From an uncultured Paracoccaceae bacterium (GTDB lineage: Bacteria > Pseudomonadota > Alphaproteobacteria > Rhodobacterales > Rhodobacteraceae), in NCBI GenBank assembly GCA_947492475.1, contig CANLNM010000001.1, positions 744,001-808,000 on the forward strand: 64,000 bases of DNA, in the 5' to 3' direction. Shown piece by piece: positions 51,628 to 59,532 of the stretch (its first letter is position 1; each line of letters opens with the position of its first letter). The translations under genes and the position numbers were made by a program. Under the pieces are notes generated by a model that saw only the letters and a program-made list of their open reading frames with translations, made no database searches and had not been told where the DNA came from.

Positions 51628-53313
51628 TTATACCTCGTCGGGGAAATGACGCATGGTCAGACGGATCGGATTTGGGGCCGCCTGACCCAATCCGCAAATG
51701 CTGGCGTCACTCATTGTTGTGCATAATTCTTCCAACAATTCCTGGTCCCAGCGGTCAGCTTGCATCAATTTAACCGCCTTTTCACAGCCCGCGCGACAGG
51801 GCGTACATTGACCGCAGCTTTCATCTTCAAAGAACCGAAGCATGTTCAATGCGGCGTCTTTGGCGCTGTCTTGATCAGACAAAACCACCACGGCAGCGGA
51901 CCCAATAAACGTGTCATGGGGTTGCAATGTGTCAAAATCCAGCGGCACATCGTTTAAGGATGCGGGCAGCAATCCCGACGAAGGCCCCCCGGGTTGATAG
52001 GCCTTAAACTGATGCCCATCCAGCATTCCACCAGCGGCGTCTATAATGTCGACGATTGTGGATCCCGCCGGCAGCAAATGCATCCCGGGCTGTTTGACAC
52101 GCCCTGAAACAGAGAAACTGCGCAAACCTTTGCGACCGTTTTTCTCAACAGAGTTAAAGACTTGCGGGCCAGAGCGGGTGATTTGCGCGACCCAATACAG
52201 CGTCTCGACATTGTGCACCAATGTCGGGCGATTAAAAATCCCAACTTGCGCGACAAAAGGTGGGCGATGACGCGGCAATCCACGTTTACCTTCGATGGAT
52301 TCGATCATCGCGCTTTCTTCGCCACAGATATATGCCCCAGCCCCGCGGCGCAGATCGATATATCCGGGTTCCACCAGACCGGACTGTTCCAACGCTTTGA
52401 TTTCACGTCGCAAAATTTCAAGAACGGCGGGATATTCGTCGCGCATATAAATGAAACATGTTTCTGCTTCGACCGCATGGGCCGCGATCAACATGCCCTC
52501 AAGGAACATGTGAGGCTCGCGTTCCAGATGAAACCGGTCTTTGAATGTGCCCGGTTCGCCTTCGTCCCCGTTGACGGCCAAATAGCGAGGCCCGGCTTCT
52601 GCGCGCACAAAGCTCCATTTGCGGCCAGAAGGAAACCCGGCCCCGCCCAGCCCGCGCAGACCGGCTTCAAGCAAAGTATCCTGCAGCGCATCCACATCCC
52701 CGTTTGCACGGAAATCGACCAGTTTTTGATAACCCCCATCGGCAGAATAGGCCGCAAAGTCCTGATAATCCGGGATAATCGGATGGGTATCGTCTGCTTG
52801 GATTGCCGCTAGAACTTTGTCAAATGTGGCGTGATCGATGTGATTATGACCCAATTCCAATGTTGGCGCCGTGTCACAACGCCCCATGCATGGTGCCCGC
52901 AAAACCCGCACCTCTGTTGGATCAAGCCCGTCTGTAAGCGCCTGTTGTAACGCCTGCGCCCCGGCCAGTTCACATGACAGAGAATCGCACACCCGAATGG
53001 TTAATGCAGGTGGCACAGGCGCGTCTTCTTTGACGACATCAAAATGCGCATAAAAAGTCGCGACTTCGTAAATTTCAGCCTGAGAAATGCGCATTTCTTC
53101 GGCCAATGCGCGTAAATGCGCGGCCGACAGATGCCCATAAGCATCCTGAATCAAATGCAAATATTCAATCAGCATGTCGCGACGGCGTGGGGAATCGCCC
53201 AGCAACGTCTTAACCTCAGACCAGGATTGGTCATCCAATTGACGACCTTTGGGCGTTTTACGACCCTTTCCCTTGCCAGATTTCCAGACCCCTTCGCGAT
53301 TATCCAAGGCCAT
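51628..53313 (-). CDS. Fused NuoE/NuoF-type NADH-binding subunit (formate dehydrogenase FdsGB-like)
   Basis: A 561-residue fusion. The N-terminal part (about 25-170) is a NuoE/FdsG-like thioredoxin-fold domain with [2Fe-2S] cysteines in RVCDSLSCELAG and APCMGRCDTAP. The rest is NuoF/FdsB-like, with FMN/NADH motifs GLRGLGGAGFPSGRKW and VNGDEGEPGTFKDR and [4Fe-4S] cysteines in SCGQCTPCRAGC plus DASICGLGQ. Such subunits pass formate electrons to NAD+. No alpha subunit, fdhD or accessory gene is adjacent. The start at 53313 follows GAGGAG. Confidence 0.88.
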   Translation of the reverse strand: MALDNREGVWKSGKGKGRKTPKGRQLDDQSWSEVKTLLGDSPRRRDMLIEYLHLIQDAYGHLSAAHLRALAEEMRISQAEIYEVATFYAHFDVVKEDAPVPPALTIRVCDSLSCELAGAQALQQALTDGLDPTEVRVLRAPCMGRCDTAPTLELGHNHIDHATFDKVLAAIQADDTHPIIPDYQDFAAYSADGGYQKLVDFRANGDVDALQDTLLEAGLRGLGGAGFPSGRKWSFVRAEAGPRYLAVNGDEGEPGTFKDRFHLEREPHMFLEGMLIAAHAVEAETCFIYMRDEYPAVLEILRREIKALEQSGLVEPGYIDLRRGAGAYICGEESAMIESIEGKRGLPRHRPPFVAQVGIFNRPTLVHNVETLYWVAQITRSGPQVFNSVEKNGRKGLRSFSVSGRVKQPGMHLLPAGSTIVDIIDAAGGMLDGHQFKAYQPGGPSSGLLPASLNDVPLDFDTLQPHDTFIGSAAVVVLSDQDSAKDAALNMLRFFEDESCGQCTPCRAGCEKAVKLMQADRWDQELLEELCTTMSDASICGLGQAAPNPIRLTMRHFPDEV

Positions 53314-53451
53314 TGCGGCGCTCCTCTTGATATATTTTGGACAGGTTAGCGTGCGCAAACCGATCACAACCATGCAAAAACGACAATGTTACGTGCCCCC
53401 ACGAAGCCAAATCACGCTTGAGAGGAAACGAATTTATGCTATGGGCAATTT

Positions 53452-54519
53452 ATGACCCTGCGCATGACCCTTTTTGCCGTGATTTCATCCCTGCCGGTGT
53501 TTCTCATCAGCATTGCCGCGATTTGGGGCGGATGGTGGGTGCTGGCGGCGTTTTTCTATCAAACCGCGTTGGCGGCTTTGCTGGATGAACTGGTTGCACT
53601 GACCCTATCCGAAGACCCCGACCGGGAATTCCCAGCCGCGGATCCCCTATCAGTGTTTCTGGCCGTCGCGCATTTCTGGATACTTGCGATCTGTATTGCT
53701 GCCCTTTCAGGGGATACTGGCCTGACTCTATGGGAAAAAATCCCGCTATTCCTAGCCTCGGGGCTGTTTCTGGGTCAGGTGAGCAATTCCAACGCTCATG
53801 AACTTATTCATCGTGGTGCCCGCCCCCTGCATCGGTTGGGGAAATGGGTCTATATCACGTTGCTGTTTGGCCATCACACCTCGGCGCATCCTTTGGTCCA
53901 TCACATTCATGTGGCCACGGACCAAGATCCCAATTCCGCCCGCAAAGGCGAATCCTATTATCGCTTTGCCAAACGCGCCTGGATTGGATCCTTTGTTGCC
54001 GGATACCGGGCCGAAACCGTTCGGTTGGCGCGGATCAAGCGGCGCAAATGGCACCACCCCTATATTTTATATCTCAGTGGGGCCGGATTGATGATGGCAC
54101 TGGCCTATCTAGGTCATGGCATCCCTGGGCTGATTTCCCTGTTTTTGTTGGCAGGCTTCGCCCAAAGCCAATTGCTGATCTCAGACTACGTTCAACATTA
54201 CGGGCTGCGCCGAACCATTCTGGCAAACGGCAAACCCGAACCTGTCTCAGATGGCCATAGCTGGAACGCAAGGCATTGGTTTACCTCATCTTTGATGCTG
54301 AATGCGCCCCGTCATTCTGACCATCACGCGCATCCAGCCCGTCCCTATCCGCAGCTCCGTTTGACATCAGAAATGCCGCAATTGCCGCGGTCATTGCCAG
54401 TGATGGCGACCTTGGCATTGTGGCCAAAACATTGGAAACGGGTCATGGATCCATTGGTTCAACTCCAGCAAGACGCGCAAATCCGGCAACGCCCCGCCGG
54501 GCATGATATTGTGGACTAG
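53452..54519 (+). CDS. AlkB-like membrane di-iron hydroxylase (alkane 1-monooxygenase family)
   Basis: A 355-residue membrane protein with the AlkB-type histidine boxes: NAHELIHR (about 121-128), HTSAHPLVHHIHVATDQDP and the late box LNAPRHSDHHAHPARPYP. Several hydrophobic helices surround them. It should hydroxylate an alkyl chain using oxygen and rubredoxin-delivered electrons, but no rubredoxin or reductase gene is nearby. ATG 53452 has a weak ribosome site; a better one (GAGAGGA) is followed by two out-of-frame ATGs, so the start is uncertain. Confidence 0.85.
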   Translation: MTLRMTLFAVISSLPVFLISIAAIWGGWWVLAAFFYQTALAALLDELVALTLSEDPDREFPAADPLSVFLAVAHFWILAICIAALSGDTGLTLWEKIPLFLASGLFLGQVSNSNAHELIHRGARPLHRLGKWVYITLLFGHHTSAHPLVHHIHVATDQDPNSARKGESYYRFAKRAWIGSFVAGYRAETVRLARIKRRKWHHPYILYLSGAGLMMALAYLGHGIPGLISLFLLAGFAQSQLLISDYVQHYGLRRTILANGKPEPVSDGHSWNARHWFTSSLMLNAPRHSDHHAHPARPYPQLRLTSEMPQLPRSLPVMATLALWPKHWKRVMDPLVQLQQDAQIRQRPAGHDIVD

Positions 54520-54546
54520 GCAACCGCCGTTCACTTGTGACATCTT

Positions 54547-54933
54547 ATGCCCATGTTACGTTTTGCTCTCATTCTGCTGGCTTGCCCGGCCATTGCAGAC
54601 ACCCCGATGAATGCCTCTGAATTTGAGGCCTTTTCAAAAGGCCGCACGTTAACCTTTGGCATTGACGGCGAAAACTATGGTGTAGAACGTTATTTGCCCG
54701 GCCGCCGCGTGATCTGGTCCTTTTTGGACGGTCAATGCGAACAAGGTTATTGGTACGAAGAAAATACAAGCATCTGTTTTGTCTACGACTTTGAACCCGA
54801 ACCACAATGTTGGCAGATGTTTGAAACCGCGACGGGCATTCGCACGATTTTTATGAACGATCCCCAAACCACCGCGACGTATCAAATCTCTGAGGACCAA
54901 GAACCCCTTATTTGCAACGGACTTGGTGCCTAA
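54547..54933 (+). CDS. Small secreted protein of unknown function
   Basis: A 128-residue protein with an N-terminal signal peptide (about 1-18, ...CPAIA). The mature part carries about four cysteines (GQCEQGYWY, SICFVYDF, PQCWQMF and LICNGLGA), probably two disulphides. The LPGRRVIWSFLDGQCEQG stretch recurs in other short roseobacter periplasmic proteins I recall, but I can name no function. The start could be either ATG (54547 or 54553). It follows the AlkB-like gene by 27 nt and ends interlocked with the xseA stop. Confidence 0.7.
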   Translation: MPMLRFALILLACPAIADTPMNASEFEAFSKGRTLTFGIDGENYGVERYLPGRRVIWSFLDGQCEQGYWYEENTSICFVYDFEPEPQCWQMFETATGIRTIFMNDPQTTATYQISEDQEPLICNGLGA

Positions 54934-56501
54934 AACAAACTGCCTTGGTCCGGTTTAGGCGCTGCGGGTGGTTTTGGATTTGGCTTTTTAGACAGCGATT
55001 TCGCGGGCTCGGTTGACCCCAGCGCAATTCGGCCATCGGCAAACTCAACCTCAATATTGGTGGCTTTCTTAGCGGTTTTGGTATCGGTGATGACGTTCCC
55101 ATCCCCGCGCACCACGGCATATCCCCGCTTAATCGTTTCCCGATATCCCAATGTTTCACGCAGTCGATCCAGTGACATCAGCCGATTTGATAGATCTGAC
55201 AACGTTTGATCCATGGGACGTTTCAATCGCCCCGCCACAACCTTGATCTGCCCATCAAACCGCGTCATTCGATCCGTCACCAATTGGGGGCGCATCCGGT
55301 TTGCCCATTGATCCAATCGATCATTGCGACGTTCAACAATCCGGCTCAGTGCGGGGGCAAGCCGCTGGTCGCGGGCCGCCAAATCCCGCTGGGATTGCTG
55401 CAGCTTTGCCATCAGAATACCGGGCCGCAAGGGTCCGGATTTATCCTGCAACTTCAATCGCTTTCGATCCGTAGTTGACATCAACGCGTTAGGAAGCCTG
55501 TGATCCATCACATCCAATCTCTGCCGGGATGTCTGTAACAATGTTTCGGGTTTGGGCAATGCCCGCGCCACATCCCGCAGACGTTGTTCCCGGCGGGTCA
55601 ATGCATCGTTCAGCCCGCGCGTTAGTCGCGCGCCTTGTTCGTCGACCCAAGCCATCAATTCACGTCGAACCGGGACCGCCAATTCCGCCGCCGCCGTTGG
55701 GGTTGGCGCACGTTGATCGGATACAAAATCGATCAATGTTGTATCTGTTTCATGCCCCACGGCCGAAATGATCGGAATGTCAGAGGCCGCCGTGGCACGG
55801 GCGACCACCTCTTCGTTAAAGCCCCACAAATCCTCAATCGATCCGCCGCCGCGGGCCACAATGATCAAATCCGGACGCGGCAAAGCCCCACCGGGTGTCA
55901 TTTTGTTAAAGCCATTGATGGCATTGGCCACATCGCCCGAACAGGCCTGCCCCTGCACAGCCACGGGCCAAACCAGCACTTTGCGTGGAAACCGGTCGCG
56001 CAACCGATGCAGGATATCGCGGATCACCGCCCCGCTAGGCGATGTCACAACGCCAATAATTTCAGGCAGATAGGGCAGTTTTTTCTTACGATCTTCGTCG
56101 AACAATCCCTCAGCGGCCAATGCTTTTTTGCGTTTTTCCAACATCGCCATCAGCGCGCCGACACCGGCGACAGTCACCTCTACGGCGTTCAACTGATATT
56201 TGGATTGGTTGCCAAATATCGTCATTTTGCCCGACACGACCACTTCCATCCCCTCTTCGGGGACGACGGACAGGCCGGATACCTGACCTTTCCATGTGGT
56301 GCAGGCCAAAACGGATCGATCATCCTTAAGGTCAAAATACAAATGGCCCGATCGCGCATGCATGACCCGCCCGACCTCTGCTTTGACCCGCACATAGCTG
56401 AATTCGCCCTCAATCGTGCGTTTCACCGCGCCGGACAATTCAGAGACAGTAAATTCAGGTGTATTTTGCCCCGCAATGGGGTCATCAAACAGATCGGACA
56501 T
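54930..56501 (-). CDS. xseA: Exodeoxyribonuclease VII large subunit
   Basis: A 523-residue XseA: N-terminal OB-fold (about 18-110; FSYVRVKAEVGRVMHARSGH and LYFDLKDDRSVLACTTWKG), then the catalytic domain with IGVVTSPSGAVIRDILHRL, DLIIVARGGGSIEDLWGFNE and ISAVGHETDTTLIDFVSDQR, and a long coiled-coil C-terminal region. With XseB it degrades single-stranded DNA. xseB is not in this window. ATG 56501 was chosen by family length; the open frame starts ten codons earlier. It is divergent from purD with 78 nt between starts. Confidence 0.95.
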   Translation of the reverse strand: MSDLFDDPIAGQNTPEFTVSELSGAVKRTIEGEFSYVRVKAEVGRVMHARSGHLYFDLKDDRSVLACTTWKGQVSGLSVVPEEGMEVVVSGKMTIFGNQSKYQLNAVEVTVAGVGALMAMLEKRKKALAAEGLFDEDRKKKLPYLPEIIGVVTSPSGAVIRDILHRLRDRFPRKVLVWPVAVQGQACSGDVANAINGFNKMTPGGALPRPDLIIVARGGGSIEDLWGFNEEVVARATAASDIPIISAVGHETDTTLIDFVSDQRAPTPTAAAELAVPVRRELMAWVDEQGARLTRGLNDALTRREQRLRDVARALPKPETLLQTSRQRLDVMDHRLPNALMSTTDRKRLKLQDKSGPLRPGILMAKLQQSQRDLAARDQRLAPALSRIVERRNDRLDQWANRMRPQLVTDRMTRFDGQIKVVAGRLKRPMDQTLSDLSNRLMSLDRLRETLGYRETIKRGYAVVRGDGNVITDTKTAKKATNIEVEFADGRIALGSTEPAKSLSKKPNPKPPAAPKPDQGSLF

Positions 56502-56579
56502 AGCTAATTTTGGTCGCCTCTTGTGCAGCACTGTTGCAGACCTTAGAACGCCAGCAATCCAAGGCCAAGCGGGGACATC

Positions 56580-57842
56580 ATGAATATTCTGATCTTAGGT
56601 AGCGGCGGGCGCGAACATAGCCTCGCTTGGGCAGTGAAACAAAATCCGAAATGTGATCGTTTGATCGTCGCGCCGGGCAATGCTGGGATCGCCCAAATCG
56701 CGGAATTGGCTGATATCGACATTCTGGATGGCGATGTTGTCGCCAGCTTTGCCGAAGAAAACGCGATTGATTTTGTGATCGTCGGACCAGAAGCGCCCTT
56801 GGCCGCGGGTGTCGCGGATACGCTGCGTGCCGCAGGGCTGGCGGTGTTTGGTCCCTCACAAAAGGCCGCCCAGCTGGAAGCATCCAAGGCGTTTACCAAA
56901 GCAATCTGTGATGCGGCAAACGCCCCAACCGCGGCCTATGCACGGTTTACAGATGCCGCCCCCGCGCGTGACTATGTCACCGCCCAAGGCGCGCCGATTG
57001 TAATCAAAGCGGACGGTCTGGCCGCTGGTAAAGGCGTGATTGTGGCCATGGATATGGACACAGCCTTGGCGGCCATCGATGACATGTTTGACGGTGAATA
57101 TGGCGATGCCGGCGCCGAAGTTGTGATCGAAGAGTTTATGGAAGGCGAAGAAGCATCGTTTTTCCTTTTGGTCGACGGGGAAACCGTTCTGCCCATCGGC
57201 ACAGCCCAAGACCACAAACGCGCCTTTGACGGCGACAAAGGGCCGAATACTGGCGGCATGGGGGCCTATTCGCCCGCGCCAGTATTGTCCGATGAAATCG
57301 CCGATAAGGCATTGAATGAAATCATCAAACCAACCATGGCCGTCATGGCCGCGCAGGGCATGCCCTATCAAGGTGTGCTATATGCTGGCCTGATGATCAA
57401 AGACGGCCAGCCCCGTTTGGTTGAATATAATGCGCGATTTGGCGATCCTGAATGCCAGGTTTTGATGATGCGGCTAGGTGCTCAGGCGCTGGATCTGATG
57501 CTGGCCTGTGCAGATGGGCGTCTGTCAGAAAAAACCGTCAATTGGGCGGATGATCATGCCCTAACCGTTGTGATGGCGGCTGACGGCTATCCGGGATCAT
57601 ATGAAAAAGGCAGCGTGATCAACGGACTGGATGCATTGCCCGAAACCAGCTTTGAGATGTGTTTTCACGCGGGCACCAAAGAGGTGGACGGAAATATCAC
57701 CGCGATTGGTGGGCGGGTTTTGAACGTGACCGCACGTGGCGCAACTTTGGCCGAGGCACATGCCAAAGCCTATGCATTGGTTGATCAGATCGAGTGGCCC
57801 GAAGGGTTCAACCGCACCGACATTGGCTGGCGCGCGCTCTGA
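56580..57842 (+). CDS. purD: Phosphoribosylamine-glycine ligase
   Basis: A 420-residue GAR synthetase that ligates glycine to phosphoribosylamine with ATP in purine synthesis. Family segments: MNILILGSGGREHSLAWAVK at the N-terminus, PIVIKADGLAAGKGVIVA in the ATP-grasp core, AQDHKRAFDGDKGPNTGGMG, and the metal-site region VEYNARFGDPECQ. Typical length. A bidirectional terminator follows. Confidence 0.97.
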   Translation: MNILILGSGGREHSLAWAVKQNPKCDRLIVAPGNAGIAQIAELADIDILDGDVVASFAEENAIDFVIVGPEAPLAAGVADTLRAAGLAVFGPSQKAAQLEASKAFTKAICDAANAPTAAYARFTDAAPARDYVTAQGAPIVIKADGLAAGKGVIVAMDMDTALAAIDDMFDGEYGDAGAEVVIEEFMEGEEASFFLLVDGETVLPIGTAQDHKRAFDGDKGPNTGGMGAYSPAPVLSDEIADKALNEIIKPTMAVMAAQGMPYQGVLYAGLMIKDGQPRLVEYNARFGDPECQVLMMRLGAQALDLMLACADGRLSEKTVNWADDHALTVVMAADGYPGSYEKGSVINGLDALPETSFEMCFHAGTKEVDGNITAIGGRVLNVTARGATLAEAHAKAYALVDQIEWPEGFNRTDIGWRAL

Positions 57843-57869
57843 TCACATCGTCAATGTTCGAAAAATGCA

Positions 57870-57897
57870 AAAAGCCGGGGCCTAAACCCCGGCTTTT
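57870..57897. terminator. Bidirectional terminator between purD and carD
   Basis: An 11-bp perfect stem AAAAGCCGGGG (57870-57880) / CCCCGGCTTTT (57887-57897) with a 6-nt loop. A- and T-rich tails occur on both strands, so it serves the convergent purD and carD transcripts. Confidence 0.92.
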
Positions 57898-57927
57898 CCA
57901 ATTTAAGATCGTATTTGATCAAGCCAC

Positions 57928-58446
57928 TTAAGCAGCAGCAGCGTTCCGGCTGACCAAAACATCAGTGATTTCACTCGACGCGGCGGCTTCGTCATTGCCA
58001 GATACCGCTGCAATTTCGCGCGTCAGACGTTCCAGCGCGGCTTCGTATAACTGACGCTCAGAATAGCTCTGCTCGCGTTGATCATCTGCACGGTGCAAAT
58101 CACGCACCACTTCGGCAATCGCGATCAGATCACCAGAGTTAATTTTCTGTTCGTATTCTTGCGCACGGCGCGACCACATGGCTTTTTTGACCTTGGCCTT
58201 GCCTTTCAGCGTTTTCATGGCATGGGCCACGACATCCGGTGACGACAGACCACGCATGCCAACTTCTTCGGCTTTGTGGGTCGGAACCCGCAGGGTCATT
58301 TTGTCTTTTTCGAACGCAATCACAAACATCTCCAGCTCAAAACCGGCGACCTCTTGCGTTTCAATTGACACAACTTGTCCAACACCATGGGCCGGATAGA
58401 CCACAAAATCGTCGGGCGAAAATTCGTTTTTCTTACTCTTGCTCAT
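57928..58446 (-). CDS. carD: CarD family transcriptional regulator
   Basis: A 172-residue CarD protein. The N-terminal RNA-polymerase-interacting domain opens FSPDDFVVYPAHGVGQVVSI (about 9-28) and contains KMTLRVPTHKAEEVGMR. The helical C-terminal domain contains AMWSRRAQEYEQKINSGD and the promoter-contacting segment AIAEVVRDLHR. It stabilises open complexes at many promoters, including rRNA. GGAAGGA precedes the start. Confidence 0.95.
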   Translation of the reverse strand: MSKSKKNEFSPDDFVVYPAHGVGQVVSIETQEVAGFELEMFVIAFEKDKMTLRVPTHKAEEVGMRGLSSPDVVAHAMKTLKGKAKVKKAMWSRRAQEYEQKINSGDLIAIAEVVRDLHRADDQREQSYSERQLYEAALERLTREIAAVSGNDEAAASSEITDVLVSRNAAAA

Positions 58447-58570
58447 CAGAGTCCTTCCTATGGCGTGATCTCTTTAGACGACAAAAAAACCGTCGGGGGC
58501 GATGCCTCCGGCAGTGTGTTGCGTCAAAAAGGGGATCAATATTCCAGCAGCATTGAGGGAATCATAGCAT

Positions 58571-58597
58571 AAAAACGCCCCCCCGAAAAGGGCACCC
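58571..58597 (-). terminator. Possible terminator between fdxA and carD
   Basis: On the minus strand a GTGCCC...GGGGGGCG region folds into an imperfect GC-rich stem followed by GTTTTTA (plus-strand TAAAAAC at 58570-58576). It lies about 100 nt after the ferredoxin stop and would end the fdxA transcript before carD. Confidence 0.35.
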
Positions 58598-58692
58598 CAA
58601 ATTTTCGAGGGATGGTAGACGTTTTTCGCTAAGTTTTTCGGCCTATTACACCGCAGAGTTCATTCAACTTTGCCGCGATCTAAATTGGGGGC

Positions 58693-59028
58693 TCAGCCGC
58701 CTTCGCCGGGCGCTTCTGAGAACATCTCCATCTTGCCCTCTTTGCCATCCATTTCTTCTGCGGTTGGCATTGGGTCTTTCTTGGAAATGATAACAGGCCA
58801 TTTTTCGGAGTATTTCCGATTAAATTCGACCCATTTCTCCATGTCTGGCTCTGTGTCCGGACGGATCGCATCGGCGGGGCATTCGGGTTCGCACACTCCG
58901 CAATCAATACATTCATCCGGATGGATCACGAGGAAGTTTTCCCCTTCATAGAAGCAATCCACCGGACAGACTTCAACGCAATCGGTGTATTTGCATGCAA
59001 TGCAGTTTTCGGTGACGACATAGGTCAT
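58693..59028 (-). CDS. fdxA: 7Fe ferredoxin FdxA
   Basis: A 111-residue ferredoxin. The N-terminus ([20 protein letters not shown]) and [12 protein letters not shown] carry the cysteines for one [3Fe-4S] and one [4Fe-4S] cluster, typical of the Azotobacter-type 7Fe group, followed by the charged tail region [17 protein letters not shown]. It carries electrons in the cytoplasm. It is in the conserved carD-fdxA-S4-helicase block. Confidence 0.95.
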   Translation of the reverse strand: MTYVVTENCIACKYTDCVEVCPVDCFYEGENFLVIHPDECIDCGVCEPECPADAIRPDTEPDMEKWVEFNRKYSEKWPVIISKKDPMPTAEEMDGKEGKMEMFSEAPGEGG

Positions 59029-59061
59029 GGGCGTACTTTCGGCTCGTGTAACGCTCGTTTG

Positions 59062-59526
59062 CTAGTCCAAGCGGCGCGCACCTGCAAGTCCAGATGCATC
59101 AATATCACGTAACTGAGAGCGCGCGTTCCGCCGATCCCGGCCTGTAGGGCGCCCTTTTCCTTCGAATTTCGGGTTCAAAGGTTTGCTGTTCTCGCTTGGT
59201 TCGACTTTGGGGGTCAAATCTTCGTATAGCGCTTGCGCTTCGGGGGCGGGTCCGCGACGTTCCCCGATGGCTAAAATTTTGATCACGCGGATGTTTTTTG
59301 CCTGTGGGAACGTCAAAACATCGCCGGGCCCCACAGATCGGGCCGGTTTGGACGCATGTACGCCGTTGACGCGCACTTTTCCGGATGAAATGAGCTTGGC
59401 TGACAGGCTGCGGGTTTTGAAAAACCGGGCCTGCCATAGGTATTTATCCAGCCGAATCACCGGGCGCGGCCCAGTTTCGGCCTCCGGCTGGATGTTTAAA
59501 TCGGGATCTGCCCCCTTTTTAGGCAA
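59062..59526 (-). CDS. S4-domain RNA-binding protein (HslR-like)
   Basis: A 154-residue protein with an N-terminal S4 domain (IRLDKYLWQARFFKTRSLSA, about 24-43; KVRVNGVHASKPARSVGPGD) and a basic C-terminal tail. The HslR/Hsp15 type binds stalled ribosomal subunits or other RNA. The start is TTG at 59524-59526: an in-frame TAA, the helicase stop, lies three codons upstream and no Met precedes the S4 domain. It is in the same reading frame as the helicase gene. Confidence 0.85.
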   Translation of the reverse strand: MPKKGADPDLNIQPEAETGPRPVIRLDKYLWQARFFKTRSLSAKLISSGKVRVNGVHASKPARSVGPGDVLTFPQAKNIRVIKILAIGERRGPAPEAQALYEDLTPKVEPSENSKPLNPKFEGKGRPTGRDRRNARSQLRDIDASGLAGARRLD

Positions 59527-59532
59527 AGCAGA

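Noticed and set aside
55635..56507. 290-codon plus-strand frame
   Set aside because: It lies antisense to xseA, whose product has full family motifs. The frame has Cys/His/Arg-rich composition without domains.
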